A program made the translations under genes and the position numbers. A model generated the notes under the pieces. That model was given only the letters and a program-made list of their open reading frames with translations, did not search any database and was not told the origin of the DNA. 64,000 bases of DNA from Candidatus Villigracilis affinis (GTDB lineage Bacteria; Chloroflexota; Anaerolineae; Anaerolineales; Villigracilaceae), in contig JADKEA010000020.1 in the NCBI GenBank assembly GCA_016718275.1, positions 124,001-188,000 of the forward strand, written 5' to 3'. How positions within the stretch are numbered: position 1 is the stretch's first letter; the number at the start of each line of letters is the position of its first letter. Positions 48,375-56,930 of this stretch are shown here, in pieces.

Positions 48375-49787
48375 TTAAAGGATTTCGCCTTCGCCACGTT
48401 TCAAAAATTGACCGTCACCGCGTTTGCCTTTCCATTCTTCGCCATCCACGATCAATTTTCCGCGCAGGAAAACTTTTTCAGGATAGCCCGCGAGTTCCCA
48501 GCCTTCGTATAAATTGTAGTCTGTGCGCTGATGCGAATGTGCGACTCCGTATTTGACCTGCTTCTCAGGGTCCCAGATGACAATATCCGCATCTGCGCCG
48601 GGAATGAGCGCGCCCTTGCGCGGATACAGGCCGAAGATCTTCGCGGGGTTCGTGCAGTTGTAAGCCACGAATTGATTCGGCGTGATGTATCCCGCGCGCA
48701 CGCCATAGGTCCACATGATGGGCATGCGATCTTGGATGCCTGGCAGACCGTTGGGGATTTTCGTGAAATCGTCCTTGCCCAGCTCTTTTCCGGGGATAGC
48801 GATCTCGCTTCCTTCGTAGACGATGGGACTGGTTCCGTCAAAATAGAAGGGGCAATGGTCCGTGCCGACTGTCTGCAAAACGCCGCCTGAGAGACCTTCC
48901 CATAAACGGACATTATCTCGATCGGTACGCATTGGGGGAGAACAGATCCATTTTGCGCCATCAGGGCGGTAGAGATGGTCAATGGTGAAGAACAAATATT
49001 GTGGACAAGTCTCGCCCATCACCTTGACACCATTTTCACGGGCGTACTTAAGCATATCCACTTCGCCTCCCGCATTCATGTGGACGATGTAAACGGGGGA
49101 GTCGGCTTGCTCTGCCATGGCGGCCATGCGCAAAGTCGCTTCCACGGCGCCCCAGGCAGGGCGGGTATATGCATGCCATTCCGGGGTGGTATGTCCCGCG
49201 GCGAGCGCTTCAGGAATGAGTGCTTCGATGACATCTCCATTTTCACAATGGGCCATCATCAACATGCCGTTCTCTTTGGCGACGCGCAGGGCTTTGAAGA
49301 TGCTGCCATCGTCGATGCGCAAACGGCCATTGTAGGCGGTGAAGACCTTGAGTGTTTGAATGCCCATCTTCATCAAGGATGGAATCTCTTTGGCGATCTT
49401 GTCATTGAAATTCGTCAGATTCATGTGGAAGGAATAATCAATGGCGGCTTTTTCCGCTTTCTTCATCCATAGGTCCACGGAATGGTCGAAGCCTTCATTT
49501 TCCAGAACGACAAAATCCATCACGGTGGTGGTCCCGCCGAAAGCGGCAGCCTTGTGACCGGTGTAATGGTCATCGGATGAGACGGTGCCGAACATAGGCA
49601 GGTCAAGATGCACATGCGGGTCGATTCCGCCGGGCATGATGAGCTTTCCTGCGGCGTCGATGACTTCGGCGTTGGGGTGCTGCAAGTCCCTGCCGATCTG
49701 GGCAATGGTCTCGCCTTCGATCAGAATATCCGCTTCAAACGTGTCGGATGCGGTGATAAGGGTGCCGTTCTTGATGAGGATGTTCAT
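48375..49787 (-). CDS. Dihydropyrimidinase / D-hydantoinase
   Basis: 470 residues. Amidohydrolase fold with the two-metal site: H58-x-H60 (PHVHLDLPMFG), the carboxylated Lys near 147 in TLKVFTAYNGRL, His in MAHCENGD (about 180), His in VYIVHMNAGG (about 236) and Asp in VGTDHCPFYFDG (about 312). It opens the ring of dihydrouracil or hydantoins. It is transcribed with the mini-carbonic-anhydrase genes. N-carbamoyl products would need a further amidohydrolase; the amidase at 50865 is of another family. Confidence 0.93.
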   Translation of the reverse strand: MNILIKNGTLITASDTFEADILIEGETIAQIGRDLQHPNAEVIDAAGKLIMPGGIDPHVHLDLPMFGTVSSDDHYTGHKAAAFGGTTTVMDFVVLENEGFDHSVDLWMKKAEKAAIDYSFHMNLTNFNDKIAKEIPSLMKMGIQTLKVFTAYNGRLRIDDGSIFKALRVAKENGMLMMAHCENGDVIEALIPEALAAGHTTPEWHAYTRPAWGAVEATLRMAAMAEQADSPVYIVHMNAGGEVDMLKYARENGVKVMGETCPQYLFFTIDHLYRPDGAKWICSPPMRTDRDNVRLWEGLSGGVLQTVGTDHCPFYFDGTSPIVYEGSEIAIPGKELGKDDFTKIPNGLPGIQDRMPIMWTYGVRAGYITPNQFVAYNCTNPAKIFGLYPRKGALIPGADADIVIWDPEKQVKYGVAHSHQRTDYNLYEGWELAGYPEKVFLRGKLIVDGEEWKGKRGDGQFLKRGEGEIL

Positions 49788-49854
49788 GGATGGAGGTTCC
49801 TGATGTTTTGATGTGTCTAGGGTTTCTGCCGTGAGTTGCGTTCAATGCCTGCTT

Positions 49855-50199
49855 TTAGACGTTATAGCAGGTAGCCAACTTCACGTGAAATTCGATTAGT
49901 TGATTGTAGTCCTTGTCGTTTAAATAATTCAAGTCATGTGAAACTTCGATTTGACATTCAACTTCGGCCAGTGACCCAACGGAAATATTCAAGTGCCGCA
50001 GATAATTTGGAGCAGTGCCAAGCGCATATCCTTCTGCGATGTTGGATTCTATCGAAACAGTAGCACGTCGAATTTGACTGGTAAGGCCGAACATTTCATG
50101 TTTTGGGAATTTTTCACTTGCTTTATAAATCAGCAAAGTTAATTCATGTGCTCTTTGCCAGACGATCAATTTTCTAAACGCCTTTAATTCCTTTTCCAT
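49855..50199 (-). CDS. Four-helix bundle protein (23S rRNA intervening-sequence type)
   Basis: 114 residues, mostly helical, with the family pattern FRKLIVWQRAHELTLLIYKA ... GLTSQIRRATVSIESNIAEGY ... YLRHLNISVGSLAEVECQIE. Such proteins are often encoded in intervening sequences of 23S rRNA in other bacteria but also stand alone, as here. It is more AT-rich than its neighbours. Its start overlaps the stop of the upstream gene (TAATG). Function unknown. Confidence 0.85.
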   Translation of the reverse strand: MEKELKAFRKLIVWQRAHELTLLIYKASEKFPKHEMFGLTSQIRRATVSIESNIAEGYALGTAPNYLRHLNISVGSLAEVECQIEVSHDLNYLNDKDYNQLIEFHVKLATCYNV

Positions 50200-50783
50200 T
50201 AATATCCGCCTTCATACACATCAGGTCCTTCAGAGACCTCAAATCCCTGCCCTTTAAATCCCAGCAAGGCCATCAGCACTTCGGGGGGAATATCCGCTTC
50301 GGGGAGATCGGTTTTGTATAGCTGCTCATTCTCGGCGCGTTCGCGCAGATTCCTCCACAGCAGTTGACGTTCTTCACCTGCCACTACGAGGTCGTTCAAG
50401 GTCTTTGCGTTGAAAAGGTATTCGCCGGTGGAATATAAAAACGTCAGGCGTTTCCATTTGTCGGTTTTGATGGGTTCTTTTAGTTTTTCGAGTCCGCCCA
50501 GTTGAATTTTGTAGTATTCCTCTTTTGCGCGCGGATGGTCTCTTTCATCTTTGAGCAGTTCGCCGCGTGTGGTGAGTTCATGCCCTTTGACCTGGGCAAT
50601 GAATTCGATCTGTCCGCTGCGCTCACCGAATGCTGAGGGTTGGTAAAAAGCCAGATAGTCGACCGCAACAACTTTCGGCGCGGTGCGAAGCGGAATGCGG
50701 TACCATCCCAAAAGGCGGGCGATCTCCATATCCCGCACGGTTGGGATAAGAGCGACCAGCACCAAGTCTGTGGGTTTCAGCAT
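50199..50783 (-). CDS. Conserved hypothetical protein
   Basis: 194 residues, soluble. It begins MLKPTDLVLVALIPTVRDME, with a strand-rich first half (LLGWYRIPLRTAPKVVAVDY, IEFIAQVKGHELTTRGELL) and a helical end. The pattern LARLLGWYRIP...VVAVDYLAFY...EEYYKIQLGGLEKL seems familiar from other Chloroflexota, but I cannot give a function. It is coupled by TAATG to the four-helix-bundle gene. Confidence 0.72.
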   Translation of the reverse strand: MLKPTDLVLVALIPTVRDMEIARLLGWYRIPLRTAPKVVAVDYLAFYQPSAFGERSGQIEFIAQVKGHELTTRGELLKDERDHPRAKEEYYKIQLGGLEKLKEPIKTDKWKRLTFLYSTGEYLFNAKTLNDLVVAGEERQLLWRNLRERAENEQLYKTDLPEADIPPEVLMALLGFKGQGFEVSEGPDVYEGGY

Positions 50784-50829
50784 GGATTAATTATAAGTCA
50801 CCTTTGCAGAAGGCCTGCAGGCGAAATAA

Positions 50830-50858
50830 AAAAATCCTGCCAATCAGACAGGATTTTT
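50830..50858 (-). terminator. Terminator of the amidase gene
   Basis: AAAAATCCTG (50830-50839)/CAGGATTTTT (50849-50858), with an A7 run on the left that is T7 on the minus strand. Confidence 0.85.
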
Positions 50859-50864
50859 CGCGGA

Positions 50865-52226
50865 TTAGATTTCAGGGGTTCGCGTGTGCCATTCTGTGGC
50901 TTGTTGAAATGTGTAGCCAGCGCGAAGGACCCCCGCTTCATTCCATGCCCGCGAGACGATCTGCAAGCCGATCGGCAGACCTTCACTTGTAAACCCACAT
51001 GGGACGGTGAGAGCGGGCAGACCAGCAAGATTGAAGGGCGCGGTGAAACGTGTGAGTTGACGGGCGCGTTCTACGGCGTTCTCTCCCTCCAGCACGGGTG
51101 CGGAGATGGGTGTGGTGGGGAGCAGGAGCACATCGTATTCTTCAAAAAGCAATTCGAGTCTTCGCTTGATCTCTGCCTGTGTGCGCCTCGCGAGGATGTA
51201 TTCGCTGGATGTGAATGCTGCGCCTGTTTCCAATCTTAGACGCACATCGGCACCGAACCAGTCGGGGTGTTCTTTCAAACGTTCGCGATGGAAGGCGGCG
51301 CCGTCGGCCTGGGTCATCAAGGCGTTGGCGAGTGCGGCTTCCTTGAGAAAGTCCACATTGATTTCGGTGATGATTGCACCTTGTTCTTCCAATACTTGAG
51401 CGGCTTTGCGAGTCGCTTCCAAAACTTCAGGATCTGACTCTTCAATGAAACTTCCAGTTGCCAGTGCGAATTTGCGGTCTTTGATGCTGTCGCGTAAATG
51501 GCTGTAGTAATCACCCGGCAGGGTTTTCATTGAAGCGGGGTCGAGTTCATCGTATCCGCCCATCACTTGCAGCATGAGCGCGGCATCTTCAACTTTGCGT
51601 GTGATCGGGCCTGCGTGATCGAGATTCCATGAAAGTGGCAGGATCCCGCGCAAGCTAACACGTCCAAAAGTGGGCTTGAGCCCGACCACTCCGCACAATG
51701 AGGCTGGAATGCGGATCGAGCCGCCGGTGTCGGTTCCGAGCGCGGCCATGGCCATGCCTGTTGCAACGGCTACCGCGCTGCCGCCAGATGAACCTCCGGG
51801 CGTGCGGGTGATGTCCCATGGATTTCTGCACGCGCCGTAGTGTGGATTATTATTGGTCACACCGAGTGCGATTTCATGTGTGTTGGTTTTTCCAATGATC
51901 TGTGCGCCTGCTTTTTTGACCTTTTGCACCACGTAAGCATCTTCCTGCGGAATATGCTCGGCAAAAAAACGTGACCCTGCGGTGGTGCGGATTCCCTTTG
52001 TATCGTACAGGTCTTTCACAGCAAGAGGAATCCCATGCAGGAGGCCGCTTTGCGTTTCTCCATGCAGGGACAGTTGTTCGGGCGGAATGACCGTGATGAA
52101 CGCATTTAATGTTGGGTTGAGCCGCTCGATTTGACGGTAGCAGGCATCGGCAAGTTCAGAAGCGTTGATTTCCCTGCTTTTTATGAGATCACGTTGGTCA
52201 GTGAGGGACAGAAATGAAAGGTTCAT
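50865..52226 (-). CDS. Amidase signature family enzyme (GatA/AtzF-like)
   Basis: 453 residues. The Ser-cisSer-Lys triad is visible: Lys 71 in LAVKDLYDTKG, cis-Ser about 146 and nucleophile Ser about 170 in GGSSGGSAVAVA...TDTGGSIRIPASLCGVVGLKPTFGRVS. The family includes GatA, allophanate hydrolase and nitrilase-linked amidases. gatB and gatC are not adjacent, so a catabolic amidase is more likely than the tRNA amidotransferase. The start ATG at 52226 is uncertain, but upstream sequence lacks family similarity. Confidence 0.9.
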   Translation of the reverse strand: MNLSFLSLTDQRDLIKSREINASELADACYRQIERLNPTLNAFITVIPPEQLSLHGETQSGLLHGIPLAVKDLYDTKGIRTTAGSRFFAEHIPQEDAYVVQKVKKAGAQIIGKTNTHEIALGVTNNNPHYGACRNPWDITRTPGGSSGGSAVAVATGMAMAALGTDTGGSIRIPASLCGVVGLKPTFGRVSLRGILPLSWNLDHAGPITRKVEDAALMLQVMGGYDELDPASMKTLPGDYYSHLRDSIKDRKFALATGSFIEESDPEVLEATRKAAQVLEEQGAIITEINVDFLKEAALANALMTQADGAAFHRERLKEHPDWFGADVRLRLETGAAFTSSEYILARRTQAEIKRRLELLFEEYDVLLLPTTPISAPVLEGENAVERARQLTRFTAPFNLAGLPALTVPCGFTSEGLPIGLQIVSRAWNEAGVLRAGYTFQQATEWHTRTPEI

Positions 52227-52334
52227 GTAAGGTCAATTATAACCAAACAGGACAATACTCCCATAGCCTATCTGTACTGATACCGTACAATGATGATGTC
52301 TTAATATCACCGACTCAGAAGGAGTGTACATAAA

Positions 52335-52916
52335 ATGAAGAAGACAAAAACTATTTTGCTGGCAATGACTGTCCTACTTGCCTTATGGGTTTCAGCCTGC
52401 GGCGGCTCTGCCGCCCCCGCCACTCAAGCCGCAGTGCCCCCTGTTGTTGAAGTTGTGCCCACCCAGGCCATTGTTGTTGAAGCCGCGCCCGTCGAACCCC
52501 TTGCAACTGTCCAAACCTTTGCCCCTGCATGTCAGGTGGCCGCTTCCTGTGCTGCTCCCGCTGTAAAGGATACCGTGGCAGCAGAGAGGTATTGTGTGGA
52601 GAAGGTCCCGTACGAGAATATTCTCGTTGACGAAGGCGTTATATTCGAAGTGCTTGACCCATCGAAATTGACTTGTGTTGATAATGGAACGATGGTGGAT
52701 GGCAAGCATGTGGTCGAGTGCCATGGCACTGAATCATGGGCGAGCCAGGTGAAGTTCACTAATACGGCCTGCAGTGCAAACAGCCTTGCGACTGGAACCG
52801 GTCAATGCCAGGAAGGTTTAGGATACGATGCCGCGAATAATTGCTGCGCGCCCCTCACCGCTGGTGATGCTGGCTCAGTGACCATCACGGTCAATATGGG
52901 TGAGTGCCCTAACTAG
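52335..52916 (+). CDS. Cysteine-rich lipoprotein, unknown
   Basis: 193 residues. Lipobox VSAC (Cys 22), an Ala/Pro/Val-rich linker (about 25-60), then a globular region with ten Cys (pairs in CQVAASCAAP, RYCVEKVP, LTCVDNG, VVECHGT, NTACSAN, GQCQEG, NNCCAPL, GECPN) that are probably disulfide-bonded outside the cell. The amino-acid make-up hints at a secreted binding domain. GAAGGAGTG precedes the ATG. It is followed by a strong terminator. Confidence 0.85.
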   Translation: MKKTKTILLAMTVLLALWVSACGGSAAPATQAAVPPVVEVVPTQAIVVEAAPVEPLATVQTFAPACQVAASCAAPAVKDTVAAERYCVEKVPYENILVDEGVIFEVLDPSKLTCVDNGTMVDGKHVVECHGTESWASQVKFTNTACSANSLATGTGQCQEGLGYDAANNCCAPLTAGDAGSVTITVNMGECPN

Positions 52917-52985
52917 AAAAGATTAAAGCTGTATGTTCTGCATGGGTTTGATGAGCAGAGCATAAAAAAGAATCAAATTAAAAGG

Positions 52986-53022
52986 CAGACCCCGGAGAAA
53001 ACTCTCCGGGGTCTGTACTTTT
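52986..53022. terminator. Terminator between convergent lipoprotein and fhs
   Basis: CAGACCCCGGAGA (52986-52998)/TCTCCGGGGTCTG (53003-53015), then TACTTTTTT. Confidence 0.9.
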
Positions 53023-53032
53023 TTGATCAGGC

Positions 53033-55033
53033 TTAGAACAAGCCGAGTACTTTGCCGGTCTTTAAGTCGAGATCGACATCGTAGAATACAGGACGTGTGG
53101 GCAGGCCCGGCATCGTCCGCATATCTCCGAGGATCGGGTACAGGAAGCCAGCGCCAACGCTCGCGCGGATCTCGCGTACGCTGATGCGGAAACCTGTGGG
53201 CGCACCCTTCTTCGAAGCATCGGTGCTGAAGGAGAGGTGAGTCTTCGCCATGCAGATCGGGAGCTTGTCAAACCCGAGGCGGGTGTAGCGTTCGATCTGG
53301 GCTTCGGCTTCGGGAGTGTAATCGACACCGTCGGCGCGATAGATTTCCTTCGCGATGGTTTCGATCTTGGTCTTGATCGTATTCTCAAGCGGATACAGGA
53401 ACTTGAACTTGCTGGGTTTCGCTGCCGCTCTGACAACTGCTTCGGCCAATGCCTTCGCGCCATTGCCGCCATCTGCCCAGTGGGTTGAAACGACCGCATC
53501 CATCGCGCCCATCTTGAGCGCAGCATCGCGGATGAGTTCCACTTCGGCTTTGGTATCGGTGGCAAATGAGTTGACCGCCACGACCACATTCACGCCGTAC
53601 TTGAGCGCGTTCTGAACATGACGTTCGAGGTTGGGCAGACCCGCGCGGAGCAGTTCGAGATTTTCATCGGTATATTCGGGGGCAAGCGGTTTGCCAGCCA
53701 CAACCTTCGGACCGCCGCCGTGCATCTTGAGCGCGCGGACCGTGGCAACCATCACCACCACCTGCGGGATCAAGCCAGAGTAGCGGCATTTGATATCGAA
53801 GAATTTTTCCATGCCGATGTCTGCGCCGAAGCCAGATTCGGTGACCACGAAGCCATCCTTGCCGACGAGCTTGAGCGCGATCATGTCCGCGATGATCGAG
53901 GACTGTCCATGCGCGATGTTGGCGAAAGGACCTGCATGAACGGTAGCGGGCGTGCCTTCGAGGGTCTGCATCAGGTTCGGTTTGATCGCATCCTTCATCA
54001 ACACGGTCACTGCGCCAGCCACGCCGAGGTCTTCAACGGTCACAGCTTCGCCGCTCTTGTTGGTGGCAACCACCATCTTGCCAAAGCGGTCGCGCATGTC
54101 TTCGAGACCTGTGGTCAATGCAAGCACAGCCATGATCTCAGAGGCCACAGTGATATCGTAGCCAGACATATGCGCGTGGCCAGCTTCATCCTTGCCGCGG
54201 CCAACTTCCACTTCGCGCAGGAAGCGGTCGTTGATGTCGATCACACGGCGCCAGGTGATGGTGGATTCGTCAATATCGAGGCGGGCGAAGCGTGAGCGTT
54301 CTTCAACTGTCAGATCGTTGGGATTGGTCTTCTTGATGCCAAGCTTCTTCAAACGGCGAAGCATGGTGGGGGAGAACTTGCGATTGCCCTTCTTGTCCAA
54401 TGGACAAAGAGCGTTGAACATCTTCTCGTCATCCTGCAGTTTTTCGTGCATCACACGCGCATCGAGTGCGGCGGCTACAAGATTATGTGCCGCGGTGATG
54501 GCATGAATGTCACCGGTGAGATGCAGGTTGAAATCTTCCATCGGGATGATCTGTGAATAACCGCCGCCTGCTGCGCCGCCTTTGATGCCGAAGGTCGGGC
54601 CTTGCGAGGGTTGGCGAATGGCAGTGATCACTTTTTTGCCGAGGTGCGCGCCGAGTGCCTGCGAAAGACCCACAGTGGTCGTGGTCTTGCCTTCGCCGAG
54701 TGGAGTGGGGGTAATGGCAGTTACATCAATGTATTTGCCGTTTGGTTTATTCTTAAGGCGTTCCAAAATTTCGAGCTTGATCTTTGCCTTGTACGGTCCG
54801 TATAGCTCCAGTTCGTTGGGGCGTACGCCAAGCTCTTCCGCAACCTGCAGGATCGTCTTCAATTTCGCGGCCTGCGCGATATCGATATCTGATGGCACAG
54901 GGCGCACCAGCTTCAACTTGGTGGGCGTGAAAGCGGCTTTTGTCTTGGGAGCGGCCTTCTTCACCGCAACCTTTTTTACAACCTTCCGAGCTTTGGGCGC
55001 GGCTTTTGCTTTTGCAGACTTTTTGGTAGCCAT
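53033..55033 (-). CDS. fhs: Formate--tetrahydrofolate ligase with Lys-rich N-terminal tail
   Basis: 666 residues, about 100 more than usual. The first 41 residues contain 14 Lys and many Ala (MATKKSAKAKAAPKARKVVK...), like the tail of a histone H1-type protein; then comes the normal enzyme, with PSDIDIAQAAKLKTILQVAE near 46, the ATP loop TPTPLGEGKTTTTVGL (about 106-121), TFGIKGGAAGGGYSQIIPME, GFGADIGMEKFF and the C-terminal VGAGFLYPILGDM. It makes 10-formyl-tetrahydrofolate from formate. The ATG at 55033 has AAGGAG 5 nt upstream, so the tail is translated. A TATAAT lies on the minus strand at 55053-55048. Confidence 0.96.
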   Translation of the reverse strand: MATKKSAKAKAAPKARKVVKKVAVKKAAPKTKAAFTPTKLKLVRPVPSDIDIAQAAKLKTILQVAEELGVRPNELELYGPYKAKIKLEILERLKNKPNGKYIDVTAITPTPLGEGKTTTTVGLSQALGAHLGKKVITAIRQPSQGPTFGIKGGAAGGGYSQIIPMEDFNLHLTGDIHAITAAHNLVAAALDARVMHEKLQDDEKMFNALCPLDKKGNRKFSPTMLRRLKKLGIKKTNPNDLTVEERSRFARLDIDESTITWRRVIDINDRFLREVEVGRGKDEAGHAHMSGYDITVASEIMAVLALTTGLEDMRDRFGKMVVATNKSGEAVTVEDLGVAGAVTVLMKDAIKPNLMQTLEGTPATVHAGPFANIAHGQSSIIADMIALKLVGKDGFVVTESGFGADIGMEKFFDIKCRYSGLIPQVVVMVATVRALKMHGGGPKVVAGKPLAPEYTDENLELLRAGLPNLERHVQNALKYGVNVVVAVNSFATDTKAEVELIRDAALKMGAMDAVVSTHWADGGNGAKALAEAVVRAAAKPSKFKFLYPLENTIKTKIETIAKEIYRADGVDYTPEAEAQIERYTRLGFDKLPICMAKTHLSFSTDASKKGAPTGFRISVREIRASVGAGFLYPILGDMRTMPGLPTRPVFYDVDLDLKTGKVLGLF

Positions 55034-55133
55034 AGAATCTCCTTAAGATTATATATAATCCAGCGTTCCTATTATCTAATTTTTCATAGAAAAGCGCAAG
55101 AGGATTTCATCCTAATTTTGTCACTAAAATTTT

Positions 55134-55931
55134 TCATCTCAAGAGCGTTCCAACGTTTTCACCCTGCAAGGCTCTTGTCAGCGCTCCATGCTCCTCGGCG
55201 GAAAAGATTTGTACAGTCAGGTCTTTATTCTTTTGGATGAGATCAAGCATTTCCTCGACTTTGGCCTTCATCCCACCGGTGACATCGGTGCTGGCTGAGC
55301 CGCCGATGCCCGCCCGCATCTTTTCATAATCTGACAACTGAATCTGTTTCACCAGCTTTGTCCTCGCTGGGAAATCCTCCCACACGCCCGCCTCGATTCC
55401 TGCAAGCAGAATGCGGGAGGGGGTGAATTGCTCCATCAAAAACTTGAACACATCTTCAGTGGAGAGGATGGTTCCGCCGAGTGTTTCATCGAATACCACA
55501 TCGCCATACACAACTGGAAGCAGATGAAAGTCGAGCGATTTGCGTATAGTCAAAGAATTATGATGTGTGACTTTTCTATTATTTGAGATCAGGGAAGCCG
55601 AAGGTGGAAATGAAATGGCAGGCACGCCTGCATTGAAAAGCGATTCCATTACATAACGGTTCAACTCCGCTGCCTGAAAGCGGACTTCTGCGAAGCCCTG
55701 CCATTGCTCGGAGGTTTTTACTCCGTCGCGCGTGCCGTGTTTCTTCGCGGCGACGTGTCCGAAGGAGCCAGAACCGTGCCCCAGAATCAGGAGCAGGCCC
55801 GGGTTTGAGTCCAGAACCGTTTTTATTTCCTGGGCGAGTTCTTTTAGTTTATCCAGTCGGGGGGTGTAGGGGATATCCTTGTCTGTAATGAGTGATCCAC
55901 CAAGTTTGAGGAGAACGATTTCATTTTTCAT
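55134..55931 (-). CDS. Isopentenyl phosphate kinase
   Basis: 265 residues. Amino-acid-kinase fold: LLKLGGSLITDKD at the start, ILGHGSGSFGHVAAKKHGT (with the His used by IPK to bind the phosphate) near 53-71, VVYGDVVFDETLGGTILSTED, GIEAGVWED and STDVTGGMKAKVEEML. It turns isopentenyl phosphate into isopentenyl diphosphate, as in the archaeal-type mevalonate route known in some Chloroflexota. The start at 55931 is uncertain: GGAGG is directly before it, and the longer frame adds MWLNWR. No other mevalonate gene is in the window. Confidence 0.9.
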   Translation of the reverse strand: MKNEIVLLKLGGSLITDKDIPYTPRLDKLKELAQEIKTVLDSNPGLLLILGHGSGSFGHVAAKKHGTRDGVKTSEQWQGFAEVRFQAAELNRYVMESLFNAGVPAISFPPSASLISNNRKVTHHNSLTIRKSLDFHLLPVVYGDVVFDETLGGTILSTEDVFKFLMEQFTPSRILLAGIEAGVWEDFPARTKLVKQIQLSDYEKMRAGIGGSASTDVTGGMKAKVEEMLDLIQKNKDLTVQIFSAEEHGALTRALQGENVGTLLR

Positions 55932-56021
55932 CCTCCAATTTAACCACATCTTTTGATGGAGACCAACGTTTCGGGGTTGTGATTGTGATCTCCGTTGATG
56001 GCGCATGCTATAATTTCATTT

Positions 56022-56828
56022 ATGGATATTCATGGTGGAATCCTTGCTGCGGCGATACTGGTTGCGATTGCAGCCTTGTTCGTGGTGCGCGCATCCATCC
56101 GTGTGATGCAGAATGCGCGGAAGATGTCGTTTTACAGCCTGCGGCGAATGCACAATGCAAATGCGCTGCGGCTGTTTTTATTTGCGCTGGCTTTGTTCGG
56201 TTGTTCGTTTTGGCTTCCGTTTTTCGGCGAGCCGATTGTGTACAACTATTTTCCACCGTCGCCAACGGCTTCGCTGACTCCGACCATCACATTGACCCCA
56301 ACCATCACGTTGACTCCCACGATCACGCTCATCCCTTCACAGACACCTACACCTGCGGTTTCCGATACGCCCACATTGACGCTGACGCCGTTCCTGCCTG
56401 TGGCCATTGAAGCCCTGTTCAGCGGACCTGTCACACCGAACCCCGAGGCGGTGTTTTCGGCCATTCAATTTTCAACAGAGTTCGACGGTTTGAATCCGAT
56501 CGACCCGAAGACGGTCTTCGAACTTCCCGTTCAAACCATGTATGGCGGATTTGATTACAACAACACGATCCCCGGCGTGCAATGGACTGCGCTGTGGTAT
56601 CGCGATAATCAATTGGTCTGCTACGAAACCAACCCGTGGAATGGCGGCACGGGCGGCATCGGCGGTTACACAGAATGTGATGACCCCATCGGCGGCTGGC
56701 AGCCTGGTACCTATGAAGTGCAGATTTTCATGGGGTATGAATGGAAAGTGGTGGGACGTTTCATCGTGCTCGGCGAATTGGCTACTCCCACGCCAACAAG
56801 CACGCCGACCCTGACTCCGACCCCGTAA
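56022..56828 (+). CDS. Membrane protein with Thr/Pro stalk and beta-domain
   Basis: 268 residues from the ATG at 56022, 7 nt after TATAAT (56009-56014), so probably leaderless. Two membrane helices (about 6-24 and 49-68), then a Thr/Pro repeat (SLTPTITLTPTITLTP), a globular beta domain (about 125-255, WTALWYRDNQLVCYETNPWN ... YEVQIFMGYEWKVVGRF) with two Cys, and a final PTPTSTPTLTPTP tail. It probably faces outward. Function unknown. Confidence 0.72.
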   Translation: MDIHGGILAAAILVAIAALFVVRASIRVMQNARKMSFYSLRRMHNANALRLFLFALALFGCSFWLPFFGEPIVYNYFPPSPTASLTPTITLTPTITLTPTITLIPSQTPTPAVSDTPTLTLTPFLPVAIEALFSGPVTPNPEAVFSAIQFSTEFDGLNPIDPKTVFELPVQTMYGGFDYNNTIPGVQWTALWYRDNQLVCYETNPWNGGTGGIGGYTECDDPIGGWQPGTYEVQIFMGYEWKVVGRFIVLGELATPTPTSTPTLTPTP

Positions 56829-56836
56829 ATAAATCA

Positions 56837-56905
56837 CCACAAAGGAATGAAGGGTCACAAAGGAAAACCGTATATTTCTTTGTGACCCTTTGTGAATTTT
56901 CGTGG
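56837..56905. repeat. Hairpin repeat, CCACAAAGG/CCTTTGTG family
   Basis: CCACAAAGGAATGAAGGGTC (from 56837) has an inverted partner ending TTCGTGG at 56905. Same family as 11220-11288. It lies in the gap before the thioesterase gene. Confidence 0.65.
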
Positions 56906-56930
56906 ATAAATTTTCTCAAAGGTGACTCAC

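Noticed and set aside
49855..50199. Four-helix-bundle gene as a sign of an rRNA intron or mobile element
   Set aside because: No rRNA or flanking repeats are present; stand-alone copies of this family are common.
50865..52226. Amidase as GatA of the tRNA amidotransferase
   Set aside because: gatB and gatC are not adjacent, and the context is catabolic; the family alone does not decide it.
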